Assembly (NCBI GenBank): GCA_963575745.1
Contig: CAUYUJ010003891.1
Location: 585,693 to 649,692 of the forward strand
From: Prorocentrum cordatum
Taxonomy: Eukaryota > Sar > Dinophyceae > Prorocentrales > Prorocentraceae
Direction of reading: 5' to 3'
DNA length: 64,000 nt
The notes beneath the pieces were generated by a model. The model was given only the letters and a program-made list of their open reading frames with translations. It ran no database searches and was not told where the DNA came from. A program made the position numbers and the translations under genes. Below are positions 18,706 to 26,595 of this stretch, one piece after another. Each line of letters opens with the position of its first letter. Positions within the stretch are counted from its first letter, which is position 1.

Positions 18706-20115
18706 TCAGCGCTTGCGCTTCCGGCGGTTCGGAAGCCAGCTTTGAAGCACGATGTATGGAAGATCCGATGCCGGGCCTTTCGACAAGCCGCGATCGGACG
18801 GCCATCGGAAAAGGCCGGACCTGGCGGGCCACGATCTGATCCTGCGCCACTTGGATAGCAACGACGGACGGAACCACGGGGCTCCCGGGTCGTCAGGGCA
18901 CAGGATGACAACGCGCAGGTCTGCGTTATCAGCAATGGCGGCATTCAAAAATTGAAAAGTCTCCTTGGGCAGCGCGCGCGGTGGGTGTGCCCACACCGCG
19001 TGGCCGCGCAGCTCGGCCTCGAAAGCGGAAAGTTCTGGAAAACGCCACTCGTGGGCGAGAGCCGTCATGCCGAGTCGATCTGCGAACAAGTCCAGCGTGA
19101 ACTGAACGCCGCATCTGGATTCGACCTCTTGAAACAAGGTCTTGCGAAGTGCGGCGTCCCTGTGCTGATCCTCGCGCCAAGAACGCGCGAAGTCCAGTGA
19201 CCGGGATCCCGCGTCTGCAATGACGTTGCTCTTGCCAGGGATGTGCAAGGCTAGAGCCCAACATTGAGCTGCCCGCTCGGCGCTTTCAAAACGATGCGCC
19301 AGAGACTCGAGGGAAGGTATCCACCCGTAGCTCACATTCACGTAATGCACGGCAGCGGAATTGTCGAGCCTGAACAAAACTCGCCAACCCTCTAAGCAAG
19401 AAGATCCCCTGAGAAGGCACTGGACTGCAACCCACAACTCCTTGTAATTGATTTCCAAGGAATTGGGCTGCGCCTCCAGGGATTCGAAATTGTCAGGCCA
19501 CGTATCGGCGACAACGCGGCTGTCCCAACACAGATGGTATGACCACCCGTGCATTTTGGAGGCGTCGCACTCCACGACCCAGATTGCGCCTTTGCGGGCA
19601 AGGTTCGCCCAATCAGCGAATTCGGGAGATTTGTGGCCCCACATGCTGAGAGGGCCGCCGTCACAGTGCAAGGAACGCACCGGGGGCGTACCTAAAGCTG
19701 AGCAGATGTGCGCCAAGGCCGCGCGACTGAGATCTGAGAGAGTCACCGGGGGGTCGGCCAAGGGGCTGGCACGCCGCGCCGAATACACCCCCGACGCATT
19801 AAAATCTGCCCAAAGAGGGCGCAGCCGGCGCCGCAACTGCGGAAGGAGCTCCGCGATGTGCGAGGCCAAACCTACTGCCGATGCTAACTGTTTGCTGCGG
19901 AGCGTGCGGTGTTGGTCTGCCTCGAGAACGGCAGCGCGCAATTCGCGACAGCGGTCAGTCTTTTCAGGCGGCGCGGTGATGATGCATTCGACGGTATCGA
20001 ACACCCAGCCGATCCAGGTTTGTCGGCGCGCTGGTGCTCGGATGCCGTGTGTTTGGCACTGGTTGGGATGCCGCACCGCAACAGGAAGCGGACAGCTCGA
20101 CGCAGGTTTTGCCAA
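18706..20115 (-). CDS. RT thumb, RNase H and methyltransferase-like domain
   Basis: Residues ~30-105 are the RT thumb/connection (WIGWVFDTVE; KQLASAVGLASHI). Residues ~178-305 are RNase H with all four acidic positions: ECDAS (D184), YKEL (E226), RLDN (D251) and IADAGSR (D301). Residues ~338-425 have LDLFADRLG, VWAHPP and VVILCPDDPGAPWF, the order of a Rossmann-type methyltransferase (motif I, then a D/N-PP-like motif). DIRS-order elements are known to carry a Dam-like methyltransferase after RNase H, so I read it that way. The RT palm lies in another frame (19,884-20,984), so a shift occurs near 20,050. Confidence 0.8.
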   Translation of the reverse strand: MAKPASSCPLPVAVRHPNQCQTHGIRAPARRQTWIGWVFDTVECIITAPPEKTDRCRELRAAVLEADQHRTLRSKQLASAVGLASHIAELLPQLRRRLRPLWADFNASGVYSARRASPLADPPVTLSDLSRAALAHICSALGTPPVRSLHCDGGPLSMWGHKSPEFADWANLARKGAIWVVECDASKMHGWSYHLCWDSRVVADTWPDNFESLEAQPNSLEINYKELWVAVQCLLRGSSCLEGWRVLFRLDNSAAVHYVNVSYGWIPSLESLAHRFESAERAAQCWALALHIPGKSNVIADAGSRSLDFARSWREDQHRDAALRKTLFQEVESRCGVQFTLDLFADRLGMTALAHEWRFPELSAFEAELRGHAVWAHPPRALPKETFQFLNAAIADNADLRVVILCPDDPGAPWFRPSLLSKWRRIRSWPARSGLFRWPSDRGLSKGPASDLPYIVLQSWLPNRRKRKR

Positions 20116-20984
20116 GCCGTGGGTTCATCCGGCGCCGCGCCTAACAAGTCGTCAACGAAGTCTAAAAGGTCAACTTCGGCACGCAAGCGGAGGATTCTTA
20201 AAATCTCCTGCACGTTGGCATCGTTGATGCCAGGCGCGGGCTTGAGGCCGAATGGTAGATAATTGTATTTCCCGAACTGGCGTCTGCCAAAGGAATGGAA
20301 GCCTAGGGCGTACGAGTCGGCGTCGGAAACACGCCAATTAAAAAAAAACAGTCGCGCAAGTCGAGGAACAGCCTGGCCCAGCGCGCCGTGCGCGACGTCG
20401 GCGTTTGGCACGCACTCGTCGACGCCCCCCCGCCGCAAATCGACGATTAAACGCGCTTTGAAGCGCTCAGATTCGTCGGCCCCGGCGCCCGCCCCGGGGC
20501 GCGGCTTCAGGATTAAGCCGTACGGGTTGACGTTGAGGTGCTTGGGCGGGGGGGCATCAGCCGGGAAAAAAGAAACTTTCCCCGTCTCAGCCAGGCGGTC
20601 CAATTCGCGTTTGGCCCACGCGAGCTGGGACGTGACGGAAGGATGGTTGCGCGCCTGCCTCGGGACGACAGGCGACGCCCCGAGAGAGCGCCCGTGCCGC
20701 CAGGAATGCAGCAGGGCGGGGTCCGCGCCATTCGCGGGCAGGAAATCGAAGCGCAGGTGAAGGCCAGGTGCGCCCTCCCATTCCTGTAGAGCGGAATTTC
20801 CATCTCGGACCTCCGCTAAGAGAGCGCCCATCGTCGCACCGTGTTGCTCGAGCCAGCGCTGCGAGGAAGTACGCGGCAGAGGTTTATGGGAGGGGGGAAG
20901 GGAGGGCAGGGAGGGCGGCAGCGTATGCAGGGGGAAAAAAAAAGAAAGGGGCACGGATGGGATCCGAAGCGCGATTGTCTTCAT
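19884..20984 (-). CDS. Reverse transcriptase palm of the DIRS-order element
   Basis: Residues 176-192 read KARLIVDLRRGGVDECV. Residues 243-252 are LPFGLKPAPG and 276-279 FVDD, the polymerase active site. Catalytic motif A should lie between them. It is visible as DLRDCFF only in the adjacent frame, at a run of nine T on the coding strand (20,340-20,348); this frame reads LARLFFFNWR instead. A two-base change in the run would join them. The first ~40 residues (proline/serine-rich) are probably not coding. After ~315 the correct frame shifts to 18,706-20,115. It copies the element RNA into DNA in the Gag particle. Confidence 0.8.
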   Translation of the reverse strand: MKTIALRIPSVPLSFFFPLHTLPPSLPSLPPSHKPLPRTSSQRWLEQHGATMGALLAEVRDGNSALQEWEGAPGLHLRFDFLPANGADPALLHSWRHGRSLGASPVVPRQARNHPSVTSQLAWAKRELDRLAETGKVSFFPADAPPPKHLNVNPYGLILKPRPGAGAGADESERFKARLIVDLRRGGVDECVPNADVAHGALGQAVPRLARLFFFNWRVSDADSYALGFHSFGRRQFGKYNYLPFGLKPAPGINDANVQEILRILRLRAEVDLLDFVDDLLGAAPDEPTAWQNLRRAVRFLLRCGIPTSAKHTASEHQRADKPGSAGCSIPSNASSPRRLKRLTAVANCALPFSRQTNTARSAANS

Positions 20985-21876
20985 GGCACTATACTTGCCG
21001 CGCCCCTTGCTCTTCCGACGGGAATCATGACGCGCTGGCGAGGTGCGAAGGAGAGCGTGCGTCGCCGTGAACTCTTCGCGCGGATGGAACCCTCAGGAGC
21101 GGGCGCCACCAGGATGCTTGCCACCAGGATGCTTGCCACCAGGATGCCTGCCACGAGCGCGGATGACACAGAGCTCATTTTCCGATCAGGCTCGCAGGCC
21201 TCGCCCGAGCCTGTCTCCTCCTCCTCCTCCTCCTCCTCATCCTCCTCATCCTCGTCTCCTGAATGGAGGGGGGGGGGGGGGGGGCAGCAAGGGGCAAGGA
21301 GAGGCAGCTACGTGCGCGCGCGTGAGGATAGATGAAGGGCGAGGACGCAGCGCGGAAGGGGCCGACGGTCGCTCGCCGCGTCTGCCAGAGTCTGGCAGAG
21401 ATGGCCGCCTCTAGGTATATTGTATGTTGCGCCCCATCATTGAAGCCAGGGGGGAGCGAAGGGAAACAGGATGGAAGAAAATACCTGGGAATGGATGAAG
21501 AAATCAGCAGAAAAGAGAAGACGAAGGAAAACTTGATGAAGTGAGATGTGGTGCAGCCAGGACCGCTGACCAGCCGCCTCGGACCGACGGGTGATTTTTC
21601 AAAAAGGAGTGGCGAAGTGCCAGGACACGAGTGGCGCGGCGCGAGCTGTCGCGAAGGTGCCGCGGACACGCCCGAAGGGAACTCGGGATGTTAGGTGAGA
21701 CATGTTGCAGCTAGCGCCGCTGACCACAGCCGAACAGCTGACAAGGGAAATGGGCGCCGACCAGATGCGTCGACGAGCAGCTGGCAACGGAGAGATTTGG
21801 CAGCTAGGACCGCTGACAGGAGAAGAGCCCGTCGACCAGGGGCCTCGACGGGCAGCCGGCGGCAGCGCGGGGACGG
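20985..21876. other. 5' region of the recombinase element; no clear gene
   Basis: It includes tandem aggatgcttgccacc units (21,112-21,155), a TCC run (21,215-21,258) and a 15-base G run. Three diverged units of gcagcyaggaccgctgac type start near 21,552, 21,708 and 21,799. I see no gag here upstream of RT. Confidence 0.5.
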
Positions 21877-22020
21877 CTAGACCCCGACCCTTGGAACAGG
21901 GCGCCTGCGCGCGAGCCGAATCCAGCAAAACGCACGAGGTGCCCGAAAGGAAGACGAACCGAATCCCGCGAACCCGCAGAAGCCCCTTTCCCGAGTGCAC
22001 AGCCCCCTAAGAAAGGACGC
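21877..22020 (-). repeat. Split direct repeat A1
   Basis: This is the 5' terminus of the recombinase element on the coding strand. It matches A2 over the full 144 bp. Immediately to the right (22,021 onward) the copia integrase sequence resumes. Confidence 0.9.
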
Positions 22021-22021
22021 C

Positions 22022-22260
22022 ACCTCAATCCCAGTAGCAGATCGCATACAGCGATCGATGATATGGAAGATGTCGTACTTTGTTGTAGAACATCAGATCA
22101 CCTTCCACTTCTTCAATGTGCCAGGCAGTGCGGCGGAGGGCATAACGGCATGCCCGGGCTTGTCCCAAGCTCTGCGCTCCCGACATGTGTCGCAGACACA
22201 CTTAATCAGGTTGAGTCTGACACTGTCTAGACCTGCTTGCCTAAGATGAATCTCATCTTA
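22022..22260 (-). pseudogene. Integrase zinc-binding domain and start of catalytic core, broken
   Basis: Read right to left, LHLGWFH gives Hx4H, followed in the next frame by CVCDTCRERRAW (Cx2C). Together they form the HHCC domain that opens copia integrases. Then KYDIFHIIDRCMRSATG (near 22,040-22,090) is the first strand region of the catalytic core, with the first Asp expected in the frame-shifted GDLMFY. The core stops at 22,021, where the recombinase element is inserted, and resumes at about 14,313. A frameshift near 22,245 and a stop near 22,110 are visible. Confidence 0.75.
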
Positions 22261-22943
22261 AGCTCTTTCGCATGGAACCAGCCTAAATGTAGCTTCTGCA
22301 GTTCGCGTGTTACCACGCTGGGGCTAAATTTTTGTAAACTGATTTGTGCATCGAACCGTGACCCGTCTGATAATCGTTGTCGCGCAGCAGGGTTACCCGC
22401 TGGTGGTGGAGGAGGTGCTTCTCCACCTTGTTGTCGACCACGCCTGACCCTAACCCGCGGTAGCTGTCCATCCGACCTACCAGCTCCACTCGAGGCAGGT
22501 TGCCCTGCAGCAGGTTCAGCAGCATGTCTGCCTACAATAATGTCGTGACAGCTCGCGCCCACTATAAATCTAGCTCTTGAGCCGGGTCTTGGTGCTCTTT
22601 GCCGCGTGAATGGTGATGCGGCTGGTGCCTCGGTTGGTGGTGCTGCTGGCTCAGCAGGAGCAAGTCCTGCTGCCAGTTCGGCAGGAACCGGTGGTATCAG
22701 TCCATGATTGTCGGGCAGCTTCCAAAGCTTGGCAAACTTGCATCTGCCAGGTGTTAGTACGTGTCCATGTTTGTTTTCGACCGAAGTTTTTCTTACAGCT
22801 CGGACATTCCCAATGGCAGTCGCCCTTATCGTACCACCTGCAATGTCTCGGATCTCTGTCATGTGAGGGAGAAAGCATGTTAACGTGATCCGCGCGCGCG
22901 GGGCACGCGAGCCCTCCCGAGGGTGGTCTCGCAATCGAGCCAT
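22227..22943 (-). CDS. Pro/Ala-rich linker ending in integrase HH motif
   Basis: The middle of this 238-residue frame is Ala/Pro/Glu-rich and includes two AGxPA repeats (AGQPA at 22,495-22,508, AGNPA at 22,387-22,400). Residues ~55-75 (PGRCKFAKLWKLPDNHG) continue a zinc-finger-like segment whose CPSC half is in the neighbouring frame. The end (QKLHLGWFHAKE) supplies the first two ligands of the integrase zinc domain. It links the methyltransferase-like region to integrase. Confidence 0.55.
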   Translation of the reverse strand: MARLRDHPREGSRAPRARITLTCFLPHMTEIRDIAGGTIRATAIGNVRAVRKTSVENKHGHVLTPGRCKFAKLWKLPDNHGLIPPVPAELAAGLAPAEPAAPPTEAPAASPFTRQRAPRPGSRARFIVGASCHDIIVGRHAAEPAAGQPASSGAGRSDGQLPRVRVRRGRQQGGEAPPPPPAGNPAARQRLSDGSRFDAQISLQKFSPSVVTRELQKLHLGWFHAKELKMRFILGKQV

Positions 22944-23352
22944 CAGGTTGCCGGGGGAGACTCGGATCGTCCAAGTCGTATCCCCTCACGTTGGTGACCA
23001 GCACGGTGGACGAATAAGGGTGACCATGGAAAGGAGCACGAATTACCTGGAAGAGATCGTGTGAGATCTGAGCAGCCTCGACAAAAAGCGACTGCATCTT
23101 TGGAGTATATTGTGCAGCCATGGACAGTTCCCTGTTACATGCCGCCGCATGTTGATGATGGCCAGTACATCGTTTTCGTTCAAGAAGGGTGAATAAAAGG
23201 CGATGGTTGGCCACGATCGCAGTCGGCATTCGTATCGGTACCCCATGGGAGTCACGTAAGCCAGTAGTGCATTGGTCCATGTCCACCTTGCAAGTGCCCT
23301 TGCTTTTGGCCAACGTAGTCCATGGTGGTATCTGATCCACCCAAGTACCCAC
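22651..23352 (-). CDS. Methyltransferase-like domain 2, C-terminal half, and zinc finger
   Basis: The start, GTWVDQIPPW, continues the previous frame's RDN: together they give an (E/D)NP-type motif at the frame junction near 23,355. Residues ~25-70 (VDMDQCTTGL; RMPTAIVANHRLL; RCTGHHQHAA) follow the D-x-C-x-x-G, K/R-P-T and C-x-G-x-H order seen in dinoflagellate retroelement methyltransferase-like domains. Residues ~175-195 hold CHWECPSCKKNFGRKQ, a CX2C zinc-finger-like piece. By analogy with cytosine methyltransferases it may have come from a DNA methyltransferase, but no activity can be claimed. Confidence 0.6.
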   Translation of the reverse strand: MGTWVDQIPPWTTLAKSKGTCKVDMDQCTTGLRDSHGVPIRMPTAIVANHRLLFTLLERKRCTGHHQHAAACNRELSMAAQYTPKMQSLFVEAAQISHDLFQVIRAPFHGHPYSSTVLVTNVRGYDLDDPSLPRQPDGSIARPPSGGLACPARADHVNMLSPSHDRDPRHCRWYDKGDCHWECPSCKKNFGRKQTWTRTNTWQMQVCQALEAARQSWTDTTGSCRTGSRTCSC

Positions 23353-24191
23353 TGGTTGTCACGTAGGTAGAATCGTCGAAGATCGTTCTGGCGTATAGCA
23401 ACCTCCCCACAGAACTTGATATGCAGCAAATCCTCTTTATGATGTTCATACCAGGTACCGTAGTTACCCTGCGCATCGAAATAAGAAGGTAATCCAGTTG
23501 TTCTGCGCGTGGGTTGCAGCATGGCAACATTGACCAAAAAAACGCGCAGATAGTGCATCACTGCATCTGGGCCATCCTTGTTACCAAGGTCAACAAAGGT
23601 ACGTTTGTCGAGGTTTCCCCCTGAAGACAGACCTCGGCTGAATGCTAGCTGAGAGATGCCTCCACTTCCCCCGCTCAATTCCAACATATCCACCCTGTTG
23701 TGACGTCCGTAGCACAGAGTGGGGATCATGGAGAATACATCTGCGTGAGATTCAGCAGGGTGCCCCGCAAATAATGTGATGAAAATTTCCTCTGCATCGT
23801 CGCTTTCCGTGTCGGAGTCAAGAGGTGCGTCGGTGCAGTACGCACTACATCCGAGTCCTTCCAGGTCATCTCCACAGTCGTCGTTGCCTTCTTCGACTAT
23901 ATTGGGTATCTTGCGTGGTCTGATGCCTGCTTCTTTGTCTGCTTTCTGCTCTCCTTTTTGTGTCATTCTGGCATCGGTTGGTAGTGCTGTCTGTTGTTCA
24001 GTCTCAGGTGAACTGAGCGTCGGAAATTCGGGAATAGAGGGGGGCACGCGGCCGCGCTCAATCGAAGGGGGAGGGGGGCGATCGTCATCGATGATCGCCA
24101 CTCGCCTTGAGCGTGGACGTGAGCGCCCGTGTCCGAGGAGTCGGTTCCGGCTACTCCCAGTACAGTCGGGTACGGATGTTGGTAACACCAT
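23043..24191 (-). CDS. Methyltransferase-like domain 2, N-terminal half
   Basis: Residues 1-160 are linker with an acidic patch and one AGxPA-type site (AGHPA, 143-147). Residues 168-186 (DMLELSGGSGGISQLAF) match the glycine-rich SAM-binding motif I of class I methyltransferases. Residues ~198-225 (FVDLGNKDGPDAVMHYLR; NVAMLQP) are the next strands; MLQP stands where cytosine-5 enzymes have PPC, so the catalytic Cys is not evident. Residues ~274-280 (YLRDNQ) begin the ENP-like motif, which continues in 22,651-23,352 after a one-base shift. It lies between protease and integrase. Confidence 0.6.
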   Translation of the reverse strand: MVLPTSVPDCTGSSRNRLLGHGRSRPRSRRVAIIDDDRPPPPSIERGRVPPSIPEFPTLSSPETEQQTALPTDARMTQKGEQKADKEAGIRPRKIPNIVEEGNDDCGDDLEGLGCSAYCTDAPLDSDTESDDAEEIFITLFAGHPAESHADVFSMIPTLCYGRHNRVDMLELSGGSGGISQLAFSRGLSSGGNLDKRTFVDLGNKDGPDAVMHYLRVFLVNVAMLQPTRRTTGLPSYFDAQGNYGTWYEHHKEDLLHIKFCGEVAIRQNDLRRFYLRDNQWVLGWIRYHHGLRWPKARALARWTWTNALLAYVTPMGYRYECRLRSWPTIAFYSPFLNENDVLAIINMRRHVTGNCPWLHNILQRCSRFLSRLLRSHTISSR

Positions 24192-25053
24192 TGGGTGATG
24201 GTGCGTTGTAGTTGTGCCCGGTAGGCTGGTCCTGAAGCTGGATGTCTTGCATGATCGTGTTGTCGTCCAGGTTCGTCGTTATCCGTCTGGCAACACGGCC
24301 CCACCCAGGGCCATTCTTAAGGGGCTGAACGTAAAATCGAGCTCCTTTATCCACTCGAATGCAGATACTAAGATGTACAGCACTTGATTGACTTCTCTGC
24401 GTCTTATGTAAATCCATCTGATCGACCAACCTTGCGGTCATGATCGTTAGCGTCTTGTTGCGCCAGTCGGCCTTCTGAGCTCCGTGCCCGTGCCAATCCA
24501 GGACATGCTCAGTATGTTGTGCAAGCCTCCCTGCTGTCTTGCATGTGCATCGCCCTAGGTTGGTCGGGGTGCGCGCGCAGGCAGTTGCCACTTGCAGATG
24601 TGCTCCGCCGGGCAAAGTATTAGAACGGTCGTACTTGAGGCCGACGTGGCAGAACCGCCTACGCACGACTTGTAAATCAAGATCTTCCATAGCGTCTCGC
24701 ATGGGACCTTGCTTCCAGAAATATCCGGGTGGCCCCACACGCACAATAGTTATGCGCAGAGCCCGAGCTTTGGACATCAAATTTTGGATGCGCTGATAAT
24801 GTGGCCCTGCCCGCTTGCCAGGCAGTCTCGCATGCCAATCAGCAGGTGTTGCCACCCACAACAGTTGGTAATCATCCGAGAGTAGAGCGCCCAAATACTG
24901 TGCACCAGTGGAGGTCATGACCTCTGCAGGTGTAATGCGGTCACACGTGTAGCCGCGGGCTCGGAGTTCAGCGCGAGCTGTCCTTACATCTTCAATAACA
25001 AATGCACGAGAGTGATAATGATGCGACAACCCTTCTTTGTCTGCAGCGGCCAC
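24151..25053 (-). CDS. Methyltransferase-like domain 1
   Basis: This 300-residue frame has LLWVATPADW (64-73), HYQRIQNLMSKARAL (85-99), VRVGPPGYFWKQGPM (104-118) and RRRFCHVGLKYD (131-142). Later come RCTCKT (168-173), EHVLDWHGHG (182-191) and KADWRNK (194-200). The C-x-x-G-L-K phrase, the Cys pair and the H/W segment mirror the order in domain 2 (D-x-C-T-T-G-L, C-x-G-x-H). I infer a second, diverged methyltransferase-like fold in tandem. Motif I should be upstream of residue 60 and is not recognisable. The last ~80 residues are linker before domain 2. Confidence 0.5.
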   Translation of the reverse strand: MAAADKEGLSHHYHSRAFVIEDVRTARAELRARGYTCDRITPAEVMTSTGAQYLGALLSDDYQLLWVATPADWHARLPGKRAGPHYQRIQNLMSKARALRITIVRVGPPGYFWKQGPMRDAMEDLDLQVVRRRFCHVGLKYDRSNTLPGGAHLQVATACARTPTNLGRCTCKTAGRLAQHTEHVLDWHGHGAQKADWRNKTLTIMTARLVDQMDLHKTQRSQSSAVHLSICIRVDKGARFYVQPLKNGPGWGRVARRITTNLDDNTIMQDIQLQDQPTGHNYNAPSPNGVTNIRTRLYWE

Positions 25054-25227
25054 GCAGCTGGGTCCACTGCTGTCCGCGGCAGCCGCGCAGCCGGGCTGGC
25101 CACTGTCCCTGGCGCGCGCAGCCGGCGCCTGGGAAACAAATGCAGGTTCCCCCGCGTTTGCTGACAGTGCCTGAGTATTCGGCCTGTCTGAGCAAGCGCG
25201 AGTGGCCGTGGCGCGCGCCTGCCCCCG

Positions 25228-25774
25228 TCACTCGTTTGGCGATGATGGGGGCGTCCGAATGCCTGTGCCATGCTGCGCTGCAGAGCCGCTGCTCGAAGTA
25301 AAGATATCAAACTTCTCAGCGGCATCATGCCCTTCCGCGGGTGCCCCTGCATGTGCATCGAGCGGCGTCCACCTCGCGCCCTCCTCGTAGATGGCCTGAT
25401 ATATCTTCGCTTGCAAGTTGCGCTCAGCGAAGTCCTTGTCGGCCGAGGTCGGGTTGCTCCCGAAGCACGTATTCCTGCGATGCCAAGTCTTCAAGGTGTT
25501 ATTCACCACAGACTGGATCGTGAACGTGGACGTCTCCTCGTTGATGGACGAGCCGATGCCCTTGGTATCCTGTGACATCATATGTATGAGCATCACTCAT
25601 AGCAGGTGCCCCCGCGGCTGGCTCTGAATCGGAAGCCTCTTTGACGAGCAATGGATCATCTTTGCACTGAGGATTGGCCGCAATAGTACATGACATCGAC
25701 CCCTTATCCTCAGTAGAAATCCCGTACTCGTCGGCCTTGAGCGCCAGATGTCCAGAAAGAGTCCTCCTTCCCAA
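25228..25774 (-). CDS. Polyprotein linker with AGAPA repeats
   Basis: Two overlapping frames (25,228-25,596 and 25,499-25,774) link protease to methyltransferase-like domain 1. They carry AGAPA at 25,337-25,350 and 25,602-25,615. The phrases NTCFGSNPTSADKDFAERNL and QAKIYQAIYEEGARW look like normal protein rather than repeat, but I do not recognise them. A frame change lies near 25,550. Confidence 0.4.
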
Positions 25775-25846
25775 ATAGAATCTTGCACATCTCAGCGCCA
25801 GGGGTGATCATCTACTCGAGCCCCTGTTCCAGGATCAGGACGGCCC

Positions 25847-26185
25847 TCATGTTGGACATGCTCCTGAGACCCAGGATGGCAGGGAGGTTCTCCCCAGAAC
25901 CCTCGGCGACATTTGCTGAGTGTCAAATCTCGGTGCAGCAGGTGCCCCCGCCCGATCTCCCCTTTCCTTGCGCGCAATCTTGCAGCGCAGGGATGTATCG
26001 CAGATCGCGGCGCCATGTCCCGCTCCAGACACGCACAGCTTCTTCGTCAAGTTGGAACTCTTGATGGCGTGTCCGCGGGAACGAGATACCTGTTCGAAGG
26101 TCTGTGCCGTCTTTAAACCAATAATGGTAATGGTACTGCCAATATCCAAAAAGATAATCAACGTACCATTTTCTCTTATTTCCAC
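25847..26185 (-). CDS. Retropepsin-like aspartic protease
   Basis: Residues 9-23 read LIIFLDIGSTITIIG, the flap-side active-site block of copia proteases (xxLDTGSTxxxxG), here with Ile in place of Thr in the D-T-G triad. A GHGAAICDTSLRCKIA strand follows, then an AGAPA repeat (25,938-25,951). The second conserved block, LPSWVSGA-like in this frame and LGLRSMSNM in the adjacent one, matches the ILG-xxxL segment near the end of retropepsins. It would cleave the polyprotein. The D-I-G change and the frameshift near 25,870 argue against activity of this copy. Confidence 0.7.
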   Translation of the reverse strand: MEIRENGTLIIFLDIGSTITIIGLKTAQTFEQVSRSRGHAIKSSNLTKKLCVSGAGHGAAICDTSLRCKIARKERGDRAGAPAAPRFDTQQMSPRVLGRTSLPSWVSGACPT

Positions 26186-26235
26186 TGTTGGCTGACGCGG
26201 CTAGTCCGTGGCATTCACCAAATAGTCATGGCGCT

Positions 26236-26595
26236 TCAGACAATGTCGTACCGTGCATGCCTTTTGCGGCGCCTCTGCTCCCACACCCAATCGTTCCGTG
26301 ACGAAGATGTAAAGACGTTCATATATCTACGAGCCTCTTCTCCCGTAATAGGATTATTTTCGCAACCCCCGGCTGTAGGATATTCGTCATATGTGCATGG
26401 GCGTGATGCAGAGGTAGTGGGCAGGTTCAGAAACGCATCCTCTTCTGCGCGCGTGCCCATTTGGCCATCTGTATCTACCATAAGCACAGTATGCAGCATG
26501 TCGCGTTCGGAAACCGCACTGTTGCCACTACGCACGATCACTAGGCTCTCTGTCCTACGCTGATTGCGTGGACGAATGTCTCGCCCATATGGCAT
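26236..26595 (-). CDS. Unrecognised polyprotein segment before protease
   Basis: The 119-residue frame is ordinary in composition (VIVRSGNSAVSERDMLHTVL; TYDEYPTAGGCENNPITGEEARR). It ends at a stop 50 bases upstream of the protease frame. It overlaps the end of the RING frame (26,541-27,443) in another phase. I do not recognise a family. Confidence 0.4.
   Translation of the reverse strand: MPYGRDIRPRNQRRTESLVIVRSGNSAVSERDMLHTVLMVDTDGQMGTRAEEDAFLNLPTTSASRPCTYDEYPTAGGCENNPITGEEARRYMNVFTSSSRNDWVWEQRRRKRHARYDIV

Larger units (their letters stand above)
14314..22020 (-). mobile_element. Tyrosine-recombinase (DIRS-order, PAT/Ngaro-like) retroelement
   Basis: Two kinds of direct repeat show the split plan A1-ORFs-B1A2B2 on the coding (minus) strand. 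A1 is 21,877-22,020, B1 14,718-14,914, A2 14,574-14,717 and B2 14,314-14,509; B1 and A2 abut. Between them are RT, RNase H, a methyltransferase-like domain, zinc-knuckle proteins and a tyrosine recombinase. It sits in the integrase of the surrounding copia element with no long target duplication, at most one shared C. Its A repeats are ~95% identical, closer than the copia LTRs, consistent with later insertion. Confidence 0.85.
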
